A DNA stretch of 64,000 nucleotides from assembly GCA_047619685.1 (NCBI GenBank), contig JBLHLC010000002.1:140419-204418 (forward strand), read 5' to 3'. Position 1 is the stretch's first letter, and the number at the start of each line of letters is the position of its first letter. The notes beneath the pieces are model-generated. The model saw only the letters and a program-made list of their open reading frames with translations, did no database searches and had not been told where the DNA came from. This stretch comes from JABDJZ01 sp047619685 (GTDB lineage Bacteria; Bacteroidota; Rhodothermia; Rhodothermales; UBA10348). Position numbers and translations under genes: made by a program. Below are positions 18,304 through 26,256 of the stretch, in pieces.

Positions 18304-19718
18304 TCAGGCTCCGGTGTGCCCCAACTATAGACATCCCGGACGTGCGCAACGGCAACAAGTGCGTCGGGCGTCACACCCGTCTCAGATACGTTGAGATAGC
18401 TCAGGAAGCTGGCCTCCTCCAGACCAGCCAACCGGGTGACTCCGGTCTTCTGGAGCCAGACCCTCTCAAGGTGTTTCAGGGGTTGAAGCATCGCAATGTC
18501 CACATCAGAAACGTCGGTTCGAGCAAGGTCTAGCCAAACAATGTGATCAGCGAGTGCCGTCAGTGCCGCCCCGCCGTCCGCAAAACACTCGTCGCGGGTG
18601 TCACATCGGACCTGCAGGAAGACTTCATTCTGCGCCACCCGGCGGACCCGCGCGCCGAGAGCTTCCAATCTTGAAACGGCATCCTGATCCGGTTCCAAAA
18701 CGTCCAGAGCCCAAACGCCGGTCCTGATGTCTCCCAGGCCGTGCGCTTCGAGGATGGCCCTGATGTGAGGCGGCATTTCGACGTCGGACAGCGTCTCCTC
18801 AAACGGGGCGCCGTTGGAAACCCACCAGGATAGAAGGAGCGCGTCCGAGGGGCTGAGCGGTGTGGCGTCTTCGGGTGGCATCTTACGGCGATGGCCGTCT
18901 GGAAGCTGGATACGTGCGATGAGCGGGCTGCTATCAGGCCTGCCGGGATTAACCACGGGACCGTCCTCCGATCCCTCCGAAATCGATTCGGCGGTTCGAA
19001 GGTCCAGTCCGCCCCGGGTCTTGTCCTGTCCGTGGCAGGCCACACATCGATCCCGGAGGATGGGCTGAACGATGCCCCGAAAGACGGTGGTGGAGTCCGG
19101 ATCCCCTAGGGCGAACCTGGGGATGGGATTATTGAGGCCCAGGGCGGCGCGAACAAAGTTCGGCGCATGTGCGGTCAGGTAGTCCGGCCCATGAGTCAGC
19201 GTCCCGCCCTCGTGACCGCCAAAAGCCACCGCAATCGCCAGCACACCGGTGGCGGAAATGGCCAGGGCATCCCGGCCAGTGGACCACACGGCTGACTGAA
19301 GCCACGGAATTCCCGCCGCGCCCGCGGTAACAAGAAGGCCCGCCATCTTGTGGAGAAAGATCGTGTCCTCAGGGTAGCCGCCAGACTGGGCAAGCCATAG
19401 TCCGGCCGCCACTGCGGCCAGGCCGGCCCACGAGCCCGCCACGTACATCCACCGGGCCCAGTCCATGGTGTTCTTCCCGAACCTGTCCGCTATGTCCAGG
19501 CCAATGGCCAGCCCCAGGAATCCAATCGGAAAGTGCACCAGAGAGGGGTGGAACCGGCTCAGGAAGCGACCCAGATCAGACGCGCGTCCGGCGGGGTCGA
19601 CGAACAAAACCAGCAAGACCAGTGCCGCGCCGACGCCAAGGAAATTCAGTCGCGCAAACCTGGGCGTGACTTCCATCCTTTCTGTAGAACGGGCGATGCC
19701 AGGGGGGTGAGTGGTCAT
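18300..19718 (-). CDS. DUF2231-planctomycete-type cytochrome c-LRR fusion membrane protein
   Basis: This 472-residue protein has four or five membrane helices in the first ~175 residues. They include a DUF2231-like segment (FHPSLVHFPIGFLGLAIG) whose histidines could bind heme. A periplasmic PSCyt1-type cytochrome c domain follows, with the heme motif CVACHG near residue 225 (RGIVQPILRDRC...) and the MPPE motif that may supply the sixth ligand. The last ~90 residues form short leucine-rich repeats (LVWLDLARTDVSD-like, LERVWLQKTGVT). It is probably an inner-membrane c-type cytochrome with a protein-binding tail. Its ATG overlaps the DUF1501 stop and its stop overlaps the PDZ gene start, so it belongs to the 23625-to-17439 operon. 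Electron donor and acceptor are unknown. Confidence 0.82.
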   Translation of the reverse strand: MTTHPPGIARSTERMEVTPRFARLNFLGVGAALVLLVLFVDPAGRASDLGRFLSRFHPSLVHFPIGFLGLAIGLDIADRFGKNTMDWARWMYVAGSWAGLAAVAAGLWLAQSGGYPEDTIFLHKMAGLLVTAGAAGIPWLQSAVWSTGRDALAISATGVLAIAVAFGGHEGGTLTHGPDYLTAHAPNFVRAALGLNNPIPRFALGDPDSTTVFRGIVQPILRDRCVACHGQDKTRGGLDLRTAESISEGSEDGPVVNPGRPDSSPLIARIQLPDGHRRKMPPEDATPLSPSDALLLSWWVSNGAPFEETLSDVEMPPHIRAILEAHGLGDIRTGVWALDVLEPDQDAVSRLEALGARVRRVAQNEVFLQVRCDTRDECFADGGAALTALADHIVWLDLARTDVSDVDIAMLQPLKHLERVWLQKTGVTRLAGLEEASFLSYLNVSETGVTPDALVAVAHVRDVYSWGTPEPE

Positions 19719-21199
19719 GCGAGAATCTCGTTCACGACGCGGCCTTCGACGTCGGTGAGTCGATAATCGCGCCCTTGGAAGCTGTAGGTCATGCGTTCGT
19801 GGTCAAATCCGAGGGCGTGAAGCATGGTCGCCTGCAAATCGTGGACGTGAACCCGTCCCGAGACCGCCGAGTATCCAATTTCGTCCGTTTCTCCCCAGGT
19901 GAATCCGCGCTTGATCCCGCCGCCCGCGAGCCACATGGTGTAGGTGTCGCTGTGATGATCTCTCCCCACAAACGGGTTGTCTTCTCCGCTCCTGTTCTCC
20001 AGCATGGGCGTGCGGCCAAACTCTCCACCCCAAACTACCAGGGTGTCCTCCAGCAGGCCCCGCCGGTCCAGGTCGGCCAACAGTGCGGCCACGGGCTGAT
20101 CGGTTTCTTTGCACCTGTCTTTGAAGCCATGGCTGAGAGATTCGCTCTCGCCGGCGCCATGGGAGTCCCAGCCCCAGTGGAAGAGTTGGACGAATCGAAC
20201 GCCTCGCTCTACCAGTCGCCTGGCCAGGAGGCAATTGTTGGCAAAGGACAGCTCGCCCGGGGCTGTCCCGTATTCCTTGTGGACGTAATCAGGTTCTGAC
20301 GCGATGTCCATCGCCTCGGGCACCGACATCTGCATGCGGAAGGCCAACTCATATTGGGCGATCCGGGTCATTATCTCCGGGTCTCCGACCTGTTCGTACT
20401 GCCGCCGGTTGATCTCTGAAATGGCATCGATACTCTTTCGTCTGAGGTCCCGGGTCACGCCGTCGGGATCCGACAGATACAGTACAGGATCGCCCTCCGA
20501 ACGGCACTGGACGCCCTGGTAAATGGACGGAAGAAACCCCGATCCGTACACAGAGGCGCCGGCATCTGGAGCCGCCGCACCGGACAAGAGCACCACAAAA
20601 CCCGGAAGATTCTCGTTTTCGGAGCCCAGCCCATACGTGGCCCATGATCCCATGCTGGGCCGGCCCAGACGAGGGCTGCCCGTGTACAGGAAGAGCTGCG
20701 CCGGCGCATGATTAAACTCGTCCGTGTGCATGGCTTTGAGGAAGGTCACCTGATCGGCCATTTTCGCAAAGTGCGGGAGGTGATCTGAGACCCACGCGCC
20801 GGACTGGCCTCGCTGTTGGAAATCCGCGACAGGGCCGAGCATTTTGGGCGTGCCGCGGATGAAGGCGAATCTCTTGCCTTCCAGCAGGGATGGGGGACAG
20901 GGCTGCCCATTAAGCTTGGCGAGTTCGGGCTTGTAGTCGAATAGTTCGAGCTGGCTGGGCGCTCCCGCCATGTGGAGGAAGATGACCCGCTTTGCCGTAG
21001 GCAGGTGATGGGGCACGCGGGGCGCCATCGGATCGGAAAAGTCCACCCCTGCTGTCGGGATAGACGCAGATCCCGTGTTGCACCCCAACATGGAGCCAAG
21101 CGCAGCCGCGCCGAGTCCCGTGGAGCAGGTCCTCAGGAAATGGCGTCTGGTCAGGTACTGCGCTTCGCGCAGCCGGGCTTCCTTTTGGACGTCTGTCAT
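19715..21199 (-). CDS. DUF1501 domain protein, Tat-exported
   Basis: This 494-residue protein opens with a twin-arginine signal (LTRRHFLRTCSTGLGAAALG). The rest matches DUF1501, an alkaline-phosphatase/sulfatase-fold family: FLHMAGAPSQLELFDYKP, LVERGVRFVQLFHWGWDSHG, VVWGGEFGRTP, GRDHHSDTYTMWLAGG and HDLQATMLHALGFDHERMTY. The function of DUF1501 proteins is unproven, although they nearly always travel with DUF1549/DUF1553 proteins, as here. It is coupled by 4-bp overlaps on both sides (PSD1 gene upstream, DUF2231-cytochrome downstream). It is paralogous to the protein at 24772-26256, sharing signal, HHS/HHP and C-terminal motifs. Confidence 0.9.
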   Translation of the reverse strand: MTDVQKEARLREAQYLTRRHFLRTCSTGLGAAALGSMLGCNTGSASIPTAGVDFSDPMAPRVPHHLPTAKRVIFLHMAGAPSQLELFDYKPELAKLNGQPCPPSLLEGKRFAFIRGTPKMLGPVADFQQRGQSGAWVSDHLPHFAKMADQVTFLKAMHTDEFNHAPAQLFLYTGSPRLGRPSMGSWATYGLGSENENLPGFVVLLSGAAAPDAGASVYGSGFLPSIYQGVQCRSEGDPVLYLSDPDGVTRDLRRKSIDAISEINRRQYEQVGDPEIMTRIAQYELAFRMQMSVPEAMDIASEPDYVHKEYGTAPGELSFANNCLLARRLVERGVRFVQLFHWGWDSHGAGESESLSHGFKDRCKETDQPVAALLADLDRRGLLEDTLVVWGGEFGRTPMLENRSGEDNPFVGRDHHSDTYTMWLAGGGIKRGFTWGETDEIGYSAVSGRVHVHDLQATMLHALGFDHERMTYSFQGRDYRLTDVEGRVVNEILA

Positions 21200-23625
21200 T
21201 CGCGGGTAAGGAACTCGTCCAAGTTGAGAATGATGTTGGCGGCCAGAACCAGAGCAGGTTCGGGCTGATCGGCGGGTAGACTTGCGGGCTCGACCAGACG
21301 TGCTTCTCGAAGGAAGCCTTCCAGAAGATCGAGTTTTTCGGACGATGGCGTCCGCGCCATGGCCAACCGGTACCCCCCTGCCAACCGGGAACGGTCATTT
21401 GCCCCGGCGGCCGTCATGCGCGCCGCAAGGCCGCCCGCGGCCTCCCAGAATACAGGGTCATTCAGCGTCACAAGCGCCTGGAGAGGCGTATTGGTCCGAA
21501 CCCGCCGGGAGACGCAAAACTCGCGCGACGGACTGTCAAAAGTGACGAGCGACGGGTACGGCGCGGTTCGTCGCCAGTAGGTGTAGAGCGCTCGCCGATT
21601 CTTGTCTTCACCCTCCGATGTCACCCACTGTTGGTCGTTGTAGGGGTTGTTCCAGATCCCATCCGGTTGGGGCGGCATCACCGAGGGGCCGAATTGCTTG
21701 TGGCTCAGGATGCCCCCGACGGCAAGTGCCTGGTCCCGGAGTTGCTCGCCCGCCAGGCGGACTCGTGGGCCACGCGAGAGCAATCGGTTGAACGGGTCAT
21801 CGTCTCCCGCCGCGCGGCTCGACGATTGACGGTAGGTACTGGAAAGGACGATTTCCCGAAGCAGCGTCTTGACACTCCAGCCCATTTCTGTCCGAAACTG
21901 GACGGCCAGCCAGTCTAGCAACTCCGGATGGGAGGGGGGTTCACCGACAGTACCGAAGTCCTCCAAAGTCTCGACGATTCCAATCCCGAAGAGCTGTTCC
22001 CAGAACCGGTTGACCGTCACCCGCGCGGTGAGGGGGTTTTCGTAGGACATCAGCCATTCTGCAAGGCCTAGTCTGTCCGGCCTCGTGAGGTTCGAGGGGA
22101 GGGACGACGGCGTGCCCGGAGTGATCTCGTCGCCGAGTGTCAGGAAGTTGCCCCTCAGCATGACCCGGGTCACGCGGCTCTCGTCAGGGCCAAGCTCCTT
22201 CTGGATGGGCGTGGATGTCTCGGCGAGGGCGTTGCGCTCGGCGGCGAGTTTCCGTTTTCTCCCCCGGAATGAGTCCGCGCTCTCGTGGACCTCGGCGAAG
22301 CGGTCTCGGATAAAGGCACTCTGATGAGGCGAGCGCTCCTGAGCGCCAGTCTTTGCTATCCGGAGTACTTCGTTCTGGACGGTCGTCAACAGCTTGCCGG
22401 CAACCAGCGGGTCTCCGAGGTTGGCTTCCCATTCATTCTGGTTATTTGCGGATGCCTCCGAAGAGAGAAACCGGTCCAACTCCCCTTCCAGTTGCGCCAG
22501 CGCAAGCTCGACCCGCCGGCCCTCAGCGGCGTCCGCGTACTCAAAAAGCACGGGCTCCTCGCTGGGCTGATCCCAGTCTGCCGTGTTGTTGAAGACCGCC
22601 ATGGTGCGGTAGAAGTCTTCCTGGCGGAACGGGTCATACGGATGCCCATGGCACTGCGCGCAGGCCATTGTGGTACCCTGCCATACTTCCCAGGTAGTGC
22701 CCACGCGGTCAACAATCGCGGCAACGCGGTGCTCCTCGTCGTCGGTGCCGCCTTCGCCGTTGGTCATCGAGTTGCGATGGAAGGCCGTCGCAATCAGTTG
22801 CTGCGTGGTGGGGTCCGGAAGGAGGTCTCCCGCAAGCTGTTCGATGGAAAACTGGTCGAAAGGCATGTCGTCATTGAACGCCTGTATCACCCAGTCGCGG
22901 TACCTCCAGATGGTCCGGTGCCGGTCAGCCTCGTAGCCCTTGGAGTCCGCGTATCGGGCAAGGTCCAGCCACATGCCCGCCCATCGCTCGCCAAATCCAG
23001 GATGCGCCAGCAGTTCGTCCGTGTAGGCGCCCAGAGCTTCCTCACTCGGGGTCGAATCGGAACACAAGACGTCGACCCGGTCCGGATCCGCGGGCAAACC
23101 GATCAGGTCCAGTGCCATGCGTCGCGCCAGCACCGGGCAGTCGGCCTGGGGGGAGGGCGAGAGGCCTTCCCGGTCAAGACGCGCCAGCACAAAGGCGTCC
23201 AATCCTGAGCGAATCCAGTCGGGATTGCTGACCGAAGGCGATTCCGGCAGCTGTGGAGGGACGTAGGCCCAGTGCTTTTGCCATTCTGCGCCTTCGGAGA
23301 TCCACCGCTTGATACGGCCTATTTCGTCTTCCGAGAGTGGCGCACCCTCCTTGGGCATGCGCTCAGATGGATCCGGATGGGTCACCAACTGGACCATGCG
23401 GCTTGCGGACGCGTCACCCGGCACGACAGCGGGGTCCCCGGATTCGCCCCCGACCAGCGCGTCCTCGCGGAATTGCAGGCTCAATTCCGCGCGCCGGCGC
23501 ACGCCGCCGTGGCAAGAAATGCACTTTTCGTTCAGAATCGGCCGAATTTCTACGTTGAAATCGACTGGCTCCTGGGAAAAACAGCCGAGAAGTAGCACTG
23601 GGAGGAGAAAAAGGGGGCTACGCAT
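21196..23625 (-). CDS. PSD1 family protein (cytochrome c, DUF1549, DUF1553), lipoprotein
   Basis: This 809-residue protein has a lipoprotein-like signal (LLPVLLLGCFS). A planctomycete-type cytochrome c domain follows (CISCHG near residue 38; MPKEGAPL). DUF1549 comes next (LDAFVLARLDREGL, WLDLARYADSKGYEADRHR, QFSIEQLAGDLLPDPT, CAQCHGHPYDPF with a second CxxCH), then DUF1553 (ENPLTARVTVNRFWEQLFG, HPELLDWLAVQFR, TNTPLQALVTLNDPVF). PSD1-type proteins are predicted periplasmic multidomain proteins of unknown reaction. First gene of the four-gene operon with DUF1501 and DUF2231-cytochrome; expression probably starts in the 68-bp gap shared with the divergent propeller gene. Confidence 0.9.
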   Translation of the reverse strand: MRSPLFLLPVLLLGCFSQEPVDFNVEIRPILNEKCISCHGGVRRRAELSLQFREDALVGGESGDPAVVPGDASASRMVQLVTHPDPSERMPKEGAPLSEDEIGRIKRWISEGAEWQKHWAYVPPQLPESPSVSNPDWIRSGLDAFVLARLDREGLSPSPQADCPVLARRMALDLIGLPADPDRVDVLCSDSTPSEEALGAYTDELLAHPGFGERWAGMWLDLARYADSKGYEADRHRTIWRYRDWVIQAFNDDMPFDQFSIEQLAGDLLPDPTTQQLIATAFHRNSMTNGEGGTDDEEHRVAAIVDRVGTTWEVWQGTTMACAQCHGHPYDPFRQEDFYRTMAVFNNTADWDQPSEEPVLFEYADAAEGRRVELALAQLEGELDRFLSSEASANNQNEWEANLGDPLVAGKLLTTVQNEVLRIAKTGAQERSPHQSAFIRDRFAEVHESADSFRGRKRKLAAERNALAETSTPIQKELGPDESRVTRVMLRGNFLTLGDEITPGTPSSLPSNLTRPDRLGLAEWLMSYENPLTARVTVNRFWEQLFGIGIVETLEDFGTVGEPPSHPELLDWLAVQFRTEMGWSVKTLLREIVLSSTYRQSSSRAAGDDDPFNRLLSRGPRVRLAGEQLRDQALAVGGILSHKQFGPSVMPPQPDGIWNNPYNDQQWVTSEGEDKNRRALYTYWRRTAPYPSLVTFDSPSREFCVSRRVRTNTPLQALVTLNDPVFWEAAGGLAARMTAAGANDRSRLAGGYRLAMARTPSSEKLDLLEGFLREARLVEPASLPADQPEPALVLAANIILNLDEFLTRE

Positions 23626-23662
23626 AACGCAGAATCGTCTGCAGCACCGACCCGGGTCAAGT

Positions 23663-23676
23663 ATACTCGGGAGTAT
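23663..23676. promoter_or_regulatory. Inverted repeat in divergent promoter gap
   Basis: The 68-bp gap between the PSD1 gene and the Tat propeller gene contains a perfect 6-bp inverted repeat with a 2-bp spacer (ATACTC-GG-GAGTAT), in an AT-richer patch just before TTCTACAATTGG. This is a possible operator controlling both divergent genes. It is short enough to be chance. Confidence 0.3.
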
Positions 23677-23693
23677 TCTACAATTGGCACGCT

Positions 23694-24743
23694 ATGAACC
23701 GTCGAGATTTTGCCCGCACAAGCGCCACTGCCTTCGCAGGCCTGGCCGTCACACCGAGCATCATCACCCGCCGAACCGCGGGTAAAATCATTGGCCACGG
23801 AGATTTTCTGTACGAAGTAGACCTGGAATGGGGCAACCTTGACCCGATGGCCCATCCGGTCAAGAACTGCCATGAAATGGTTCAGGACGCGGCCGGGCGC
23901 CTGATCATGATCACGGATGAGGTCCGCAACAACATCCTCATCTACGATCGAAGCGGCAAACTCCTGAGTTCGTGGGGGACCGGTTTTCCGTATGGCCACG
24001 GGCTCACCCTCTCGGACGAAGGCGGCGACGAGTTCCTGTTCATTTGCGACAACGGTTTCGACGGCAATGCGCAGGTAGTCAAGACCACGCTGGACGGGCG
24101 AGAGGTCATGCGCCTCCCCAACCCCAAGGATTTCGGGGAATACGGCGAAGAGGACAACTTCTATCCAACGGAAACGGCCATCGGACCCACCGGCGACATC
24201 TATGTGGCGGATGGGTACGGTTCTCAGTGGATCCTCCAGTTTACCGCGACCGGAGAGTTCATCCGGAAGTTTGGCGGCCGGGGCGATGGCGATGCGGAGT
24301 TCTCGACCGCGCACGGCGTGGCCATCGACACCCGGGCCGGGCAGGCACCAAGTCTCCTGTGTACCTCCCGAGGTCACAACTGCTTCAAGAGGTACACGCT
24401 GGACGGCCACTACATGGAGACCATCTTCTTGCCGGGAGCCTTCGTTTGCCGACCGGTCATCGACGACGACATGCTGTACAGTGGAGTTTGCTGGTCCCGC
24501 CTCAAGTATCTCAATCAGACGCCGAATTCCGGTTTCGTCACCATCCTGGACGCAAGCAACACCGTGGTCTCAAACCCCGGAGGCACGAAGCCGGAGTACC
24601 GGAACGGAGAGCTTCAACTCATGCTGCAGTCCGAGCCGCTGTTCCATCATTGCCATGACGTCTGTGTGGACAACGACAAGAATCTGTACGTCTGCCAGTG
24701 GAATGCGGAGCAGACCTACCCGATCAAGCTGAGGCGGGTGTAG
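23694..24743 (+). CDS. Tat-exported six-bladed beta-propeller (NHL-type) protein
   Basis: This 349-residue protein has a Tat-like signal (MNRRDFARTSATAFAGLAV). The rest consists of NHL/6-blade propeller repeats (DAAGRLIMITDEVRNNILIYD, GPTGDIYVADGYGSQWILQF, GEFIRKFGGRGDGDAEFSTAHGVA broken here into parts), resembling peptidyl-glycine alpha-amidating lyase-like propellers. NHL propellers usually bind ligands or partners; some are lyases or lactonases. No catalytic set is obvious to me. It is transcribed divergently from the PSD1 operon and convergently to a second DUF1501 gene, so it is likely a periplasmic partner of these modules. Confidence 0.78.
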   Translation: MNRRDFARTSATAFAGLAVTPSIITRRTAGKIIGHGDFLYEVDLEWGNLDPMAHPVKNCHEMVQDAAGRLIMITDEVRNNILIYDRSGKLLSSWGTGFPYGHGLTLSDEGGDEFLFICDNGFDGNAQVVKTTLDGREVMRLPNPKDFGEYGEEDNFYPTETAIGPTGDIYVADGYGSQWILQFTATGEFIRKFGGRGDGDAEFSTAHGVAIDTRAGQAPSLLCTSRGHNCFKRYTLDGHYMETIFLPGAFVCRPVIDDDMLYSGVCWSRLKYLNQTPNSGFVTILDASNTVVSNPGGTKPEYRNGELQLMLQSEPLFHHCHDVCVDNDKNLYVCQWNAEQTYPIKLRRV

Positions 24744-24771
24744 TCCTCGGGCACGGGGCGGGCACGGGGCA

Positions 24772-26256
24772 TTAGGCGAGGAGGCCTCGGACTACTTCCC
24801 CCTCTACATCAGTCAGCCGGTACCGTCGGCCCTGATGGATATGGGTCAGCCGCTCGTGGTCGAAACCCAGAAGGTGGAGCAGCGTGGCCTGAAAGTCGTG
24901 GACGTGCACAGGGTCCGATGCCACGTTGTACCCGAAGTCATCCGTTGATCCATACACGGTGCCGGCGGCTGTGCCTCCACCGGCCATCCAAAGCGAGAAA
25001 CATCTGGGATGGTGGTCTCGGCCATAATTGTCCGGAGTCAACTTGCCCTGAGAGTAGCTGGTGCGCCCAAACTCTCCGCCCCAGATCACCAGCGTGTCGT
25101 CCAGAAGCCCCCGCCTTTTCAGGTCGGTGACAAGCGCGGCCGAGGCCTTGTCCGTGTCCTTGGCCATGATGGCGATGTCGTTGGGCAGATTCCCGTGCTG
25201 ATCCCAACCCTGATGGTAAAGCTGGATGAAGCGCACATCGCGTTCGGCCATGCGGCGGGCCAGCAGGCAGTTGGCCGCGAATGTGCCGGGTGTGCGCGCG
25301 TCCTCGCCGTAGAGCTCAAACACATCATCCGGCTCATCGGACAGATCCATCGCCCCGGGCACCGAGGTCTGCATCCGATAAGCCATCTCGTATTGCCCGA
25401 TGCGGGAGTCGATCTCCGGATCCATCACACGCGCGTGTTCCGCCACGTGCATGGTCCTGAGGGCGTCCAGCATCCGTCGCCTGCTGACGCGCGAGAGGCC
25501 ACTCGGGTCATTCAGATACAAGACCGGATCATCGCCAGACCGGAACTGGACTCCCTGATGTTGAGAGGCCAGAAATCCGTTGCCCCAGAGCCGGGAATAG
25601 AGGGGTTGGTCGCCCTCCCGGCTCCGTGAGAGGAGGACACAAAAGGAGGGAAGGTTGTCGTTCTCGCTCCCCAATCCATAGCTGATCCACGAGCCAAACG
25701 ACGGCCGCCCGGTTTGCTGTGAACCGGTCTGGAAAAAGGTGATGGCCGGGTCGTGATTGATGGCCTCCGTTTGCATGGATCGAACCACGCACAGGTCTCC
25801 AGCAATCGCCTTGGTGTGTGGCAGGAGGTCGGAGAACCAGGCCCCCGAGTCCGCCTGCGAAAAGTCGTAGTGCGACCCGGCCAGGGGGAAAGAGGCCTGA
25901 TGGGTCGACATGCCCGTCAGGCGCTGCCCGCCACGAACAGAATCCGGCAGTTCCTGGCCATGCATGTCCCGAAGCCGGGGTTTGTAGTCCAGTAGCTCCA
26001 GATGCGATGGTCCGCCCGATTGGAACAGGTAGATGACCCGTTTCGCCTTGGGTTTGAAATGGGGTCCGACGGGGTCAGGGCCCATCGAACCGGGGAGCAG
26101 GATCGAGCCGCTGGCCGGCGCGGCCACGCCAGACTTGACGCCCAGCATGGATGACAGCGCTGCGGCGCCAAGGCCCAGGCTGGCCCGCGATAAAAAGTGG
26201 CGCCGGGTGGAAAGAAACCGGAGGTCAGCCAGCGGATGATCGTTTTCGCAGTTCAT
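24772..26256 (-). CDS. DUF1501 domain protein, Tat-exported (second copy)
   Basis: This 494-residue protein, equal in length to the one at 19715-21199, has a twin-arginine signal (STRRHFLSRASLGLGAAALS). It shows the DUF1501 motifs: LFQSGGPSHLELLDYKP, VRFIQLYHQGWDQHG, VIWGGEFGRTS, GRDHHPRCFSLWMAGGG, and the closing LLHLLGFDHERLTHIHQG. The upstream PSD1/LamG gene overlaps its start by 4 bp. The fold is alkaline-phosphatase-like by family knowledge; substrate unknown. The second module differs from the first in having no DUF2231-cytochrome gene downstream. Confidence 0.9.
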   Translation of the reverse strand: MNCENDHPLADLRFLSTRRHFLSRASLGLGAAALSSMLGVKSGVAAPASGSILLPGSMGPDPVGPHFKPKAKRVIYLFQSGGPSHLELLDYKPRLRDMHGQELPDSVRGGQRLTGMSTHQASFPLAGSHYDFSQADSGAWFSDLLPHTKAIAGDLCVVRSMQTEAINHDPAITFFQTGSQQTGRPSFGSWISYGLGSENDNLPSFCVLLSRSREGDQPLYSRLWGNGFLASQHQGVQFRSGDDPVLYLNDPSGLSRVSRRRMLDALRTMHVAEHARVMDPEIDSRIGQYEMAYRMQTSVPGAMDLSDEPDDVFELYGEDARTPGTFAANCLLARRMAERDVRFIQLYHQGWDQHGNLPNDIAIMAKDTDKASAALVTDLKRRGLLDDTLVIWGGEFGRTSYSQGKLTPDNYGRDHHPRCFSLWMAGGGTAAGTVYGSTDDFGYNVASDPVHVHDFQATLLHLLGFDHERLTHIHQGRRYRLTDVEGEVVRGLLA

